NCBI GenBank assembly: GCA_945870085.1
Contig: CAMBQX010000074.1
Span: 1 to 8,360 of the forward strand
Length of the DNA stretch: 8,360 nt
Direction: 5' to 3'
DNA from: Bifidobacterium breve
Lineage (GTDB): Bacteria > Actinomycetota > Actinomycetes > S36-B12
Shown: positions 6,705 through 8,360 of the stretch, piece after piece
Position numbering within the stretch: position 1 is the stretch's first letter
Layout of the letters: the number at the start of each line of letters is the position of its first letter
Notes under the pieces: model-generated
Seen by the model: the letters and a program-made list of their open reading frames with translations, nothing else
Database searches by the model: none
Told to the model about the DNA's origin: nothing
Made by a program: the position numbers and the translations under genes

Positions 6705-7775
6705 ATGGAAGATGGCAACAACGGCAACCACTTGCCACGCTGGTACGTAAAGGCAATCTGGTACGCGATTTTTGCGGTTACCTTGTCTATTGCGGCGTGG
6801 TATGTCGCATTGCAACTAACAGATCTAATGGTAACGGTGGCCATTTGCTTCTTCTTGGCTTTTTGTATTGAACCGATCGTAAACAAACTTGCGGCCCGCG
6901 GCTGGAAACGCGGACTCGCGACTCTTTTTGTCTACGTCGTGGGTCTTGGCGCAATTGCCGCGTTCTTTGCTGTTTTTGGCTTAGTGTTCTTCCAGCAGGT
7001 TGTCGATCTGATTGCCGAAATCCCTAATCTCTACGACGCAATTCGCAGTTTTTTTGACGAGTCGTTTTCGATCACCCTGCCTGAGCCATCGGTGTTGATG
7101 GATCAGTATTTGAATGATGCTTTATCGCTCCTGGCTAATGGAGTTATTGGAGTTATCAACACTTTCCTCGGCGTGGTATTCGGGGCTCTGACAGTGCTAT
7201 TAGTCACCTTCTACCTAGTGGTTGATGGGCCGAGATTTCGTACCGTGGTTTGCTCGTTGTTCTCACAGCGCCGCCAGCGCGAGATTCTCGCGGTGTGGGA
7301 GGTCGCAATTGAAAAGACTTCGAGTTACATGATCTCTAGATCGTTGCTCGCGTTGGTTTGTGGTACGGCAACAACGATTTTTCTGTTGATCGCTCAAGTC
7401 CCTAATGGGCTAGCGCTCGGGGTGTTCACGGGTTTGGTTTCGGCATTCATCCCGACGATCGGCACCTATATTGGTGGCATCTTGCCTGTTGCCGTGGCCT
7501 TCGGAGCGAGCCCAATCCAAGGGTTCGCCACCTTGATATTCATTGTGGCTTATCAGCAGGTCGAGAACCTAACCATCGAGCCGCGGATTTCGGCCAAGGC
7601 GATGGAGCTGAATACCGCAGTTTCATTCTTAAGCGTGTTGGCCGGCGCGGCAGTGTTGGGCCCGGTCGGCGCCTTCTTGGCGCTACCGTTTGCGGCAACT
7701 TTGAAAGCATTCGTTGGCACCTACTTACGGCGCACCGAAGTGGTGGCATCAAAACTTACTGACGGCGGTAACTAG
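6705..7775 (+). CDS. AI-2E family (UPF0118) transporter-like membrane protein
   Basis: This is a polytopic membrane protein of the AI-2E/UPF0118 family (PF01594). Members include the proposed autoinducer-2 exporter TqsA/YdgG and some Na+(Li+)/H+ antiporters, so the substrate cannot be inferred. From ATG 6705 it is 356 residues, a typical family length. The layout is characteristic: two N-terminal hydrophobic segments (about 15-35 and 40-57), a third near 70-100, a soluble stretch with amphipathic character (about 103-145), then further membrane segments to about 345. Family motifs are FIPTIGTYIGGILPV (248-262) and QQVENLTIEPRI (284-295), followed by the GPVGAFLALPFAA segment. GTG 6696 is an alternative start with GAGG at 6684-6687; ATG 6705 is favoured because GGGTGAG lies just ahead. 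It starts 46 bases after the PstS-like gene on the same strand. No link to phosphate is apparent in the protein itself. Confidence 0.85.
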   Translation: MEDGNNGNHLPRWYVKAIWYAIFAVTLSIAAWYVALQLTDLMVTVAICFFLAFCIEPIVNKLAARGWKRGLATLFVYVVGLGAIAAFFAVFGLVFFQQVVDLIAEIPNLYDAIRSFFDESFSITLPEPSVLMDQYLNDALSLLANGVIGVINTFLGVVFGALTVLLVTFYLVVDGPRFRTVVCSLFSQRRQREILAVWEVAIEKTSSYMISRSLLALVCGTATTIFLLIAQVPNGLALGVFTGLVSAFIPTIGTYIGGILPVAVAFGASPIQGFATLIFIVAYQQVENLTIEPRISAKAMELNTAVSFLSVLAGAAVLGPVGAFLALPFAATLKAFVGTYLRRTEVVASKLTDGGN

Positions 7776-7800
7776 ACCAAGGTGCGCAGGGGGCGTCAGT
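7758..7800. terminator. Inverted repeat at the convergent gene ends
   Basis: A perfect 7-bp inverted repeat, ACTGACG (7758-7764) and CGTCAGT (7794-7800), spans the 20-bp gap between the AI-2E-family gene and the oppositely oriented ppa. The right arm includes the ppa stop codon. A shared bidirectional terminator would be expected here, but the 29-base loop is long and there is no T-run on either side, so support is weak. Confidence 0.25.
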
Positions 7801-8296
7801 CGCATGCGGCGGTTTTACACCTATCCCAAGAGGCATGGATCTCAGCCTCAGCGTCGGTGCGCCCAACCCACGTGGCACCCTCGACGCTCTTGCCGGGTTC
7901 GAGCTCCTTGTATACCTCAAAGAAGTGTTGAATTTCTAGTCGATCGAATTCCGGCACGTGGTGAATATCGCGCAGATGCTCAACGCGCGGATCACTAGCT
8001 GGCACGCAGAGCACTTTGTCGTCGCCACCGGCCTCATCGGTCATCCTGAACATCCCGACCGCGCGGCATCTGATCTGCACCCCGGGGAAGGTCGGCTCGC
8101 CGAGAAGCACGAGAGCGTCCAACGGGTCTCCGTCCAGGCCAAGGGAGTCTTCGATGAAGCCGTAGTCGTGCGGGTACCTGGTAGAGGTAAAGAGCATGCG
8201 GTCTAGGCGGATTCGCCCGGTTACGTGGTCTATTTCGTATTTATTGCGGCTCCCGCCGGGGATCTCGATTGTGACGTCAAAGGTGAGGGGCTGCAT
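7796..8296 (-). CDS. ppa: Inorganic pyrophosphatase, family I
   Basis: This cytoplasmic, Mg2+-dependent enzyme hydrolyses pyrophosphate to two phosphates, pulling nucleotide, tRNA and lipid synthesis forward. The 166-residue protein is close to the roughly 160-residue actinobacterial type. Catalytic and metal-binding residues of family I are all visible: E11, K19 and E21 (EIPGGSRNKYEID), R33, Y45 (HDYGFIED), the DGDPLD signature with D55, D57 and D60, D87, D92 and K94 (DEAGGDDK), and Y129-K130 near the C-terminus (FFEVYKELEPGK). On the minus strand AGGAGAG (8313-8307) precedes the ATG, with about 10 bases of spacing. It is transcribed toward the AI-2E-family gene. In mycobacteria ppa lies next to a divergent D-Ala-D-Ala carboxypeptidase gene; if that synteny holds, a plus-strand gene would begin beyond the right edge. 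The link to the phosphate uptake genes is thematic; no shared transcription is visible. Confidence 0.96.
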   Translation of the reverse strand: MQPLTFDVTIEIPGGSRNKYEIDHVTGRIRLDRMLFTSTRYPHDYGFIEDSLGLDGDPLDALVLLGEPTFPGVQIRCRAVGMFRMTDEAGGDDKVLCVPASDPRVEHLRDIHHVPEFDRLEIQHFFEVYKELEPGKSVEGATWVGRTDAEAEIHASWDRCKTAACD

Positions 8297-8313
8297 GTGA
8301 CGTAGTCTCTCCT

Positions 8314-8335
8314 ATTGTGGGCACTGAGGCACAAT
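8314..8335. promoter_or_regulatory. 22-bp inverted repeat in the ppa upstream region
   Basis: ATTGTG (8314-8319) and CACAAT (8330-8335) form perfect 6-bp arms separated by 10 bases. The repeat lies 18 to 39 bases upstream of the ppa ATG, just before its ribosome binding site, where an operator or the promoter would be expected. Read on the minus strand, the CACAAT at 8319-8314 could also be a -10 element, with TTTCGA (8340-8335) as a poor -35 at a 15-base spacing. Which role applies, if any, cannot be told from this sequence. Confidence 0.35.
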
Positions 8336-8360
8336 CGAAACCGCGGTACCGAGCCGGTTC

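Noticed and set aside
7958..8206. Plus-strand open reading frame opposite ppa
   Set aside because: It is antisense to the highly conserved pyrophosphatase, and its translation matches no recognisable protein.
8339..8359. AACCG/CGGTT inverted repeat at the right edge
   Set aside because: It has 5-bp arms in GC-rich sequence and is cut by the window end, so context is missing.

Overview
The window reads as a phosphate-acquisition locus from an actinobacterium. The evidence for that host is the inorganic pyrophosphatase, which resembles the short mycobacterial type (DGDPLDALVLL, MFRMTDEAGGDDKVLCVPA), the actinobacterial style of PstB and the long PstA, GTG/TTG starts, and 11-bp direct-repeat PHO boxes of the GTTCACC type. 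Base composition is moderate by eye, not the very high GC of Streptomyces, so a lower-GC actinobacterial lineage is possible. The genus cannot be fixed from the sequence.

Layout: a PiT-family low-affinity phosphate permease (64-1245, +) is followed by a short intergenic region with a PHO-box-like repeat (1251-1272). Next come pstC (1334-2305), pstA (2302-3384, overlapping pstC by ATGA) and pstB (3397-4242). A 129-bp gap carries a second PHO-box-like repeat (4257-4278) and leads to pstS (4372-5427). Forty nucleotides further on, a second, divergent PstS-fold protein begins (5468-6658), this time a lipoprotein. A perfect 15-bp hairpin (5463-5504) overlaps its start. An AI-2E/UPF0118-family membrane protein (6705-7775, +) follows. 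It converges, with a 20-bp gap, on a family I inorganic pyrophosphatase (ppa, 7796-8296, -). The last 60 bases are the ppa upstream region, with a 22-bp inverted repeat.

How the genes fit together: PstS captures phosphate outside the membrane and delivers it to the PstC/PstA channel, driven by the PstB ATPase. Pit gives ion-driven uptake when phosphate is plentiful. Ppa recycles pyrophosphate to phosphate in the cytoplasm. The two PHO boxes suggest that pstCAB and pstS have separate phosphate-starvation promoters, which would allow the binding protein to be made in excess. phoU and the phoPR sensor genes are not in the window.

The least ordinary part is the binding-protein pair. The canonical PstS keeps all expected phosphate-binding motifs but has a plain Sec signal with an AQA cleavage site and no lipobox cysteine. 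The PstS-like protein next to it has a clear lipobox but has lost the motifs that bind phosphate. That suggests, without proving it, a division of labour between a soluble binder and a membrane-tethered partner. No mobile elements, CRISPR arrays, tRNA or rRNA genes were seen, and no stretch over 300 bases lacks a gene.
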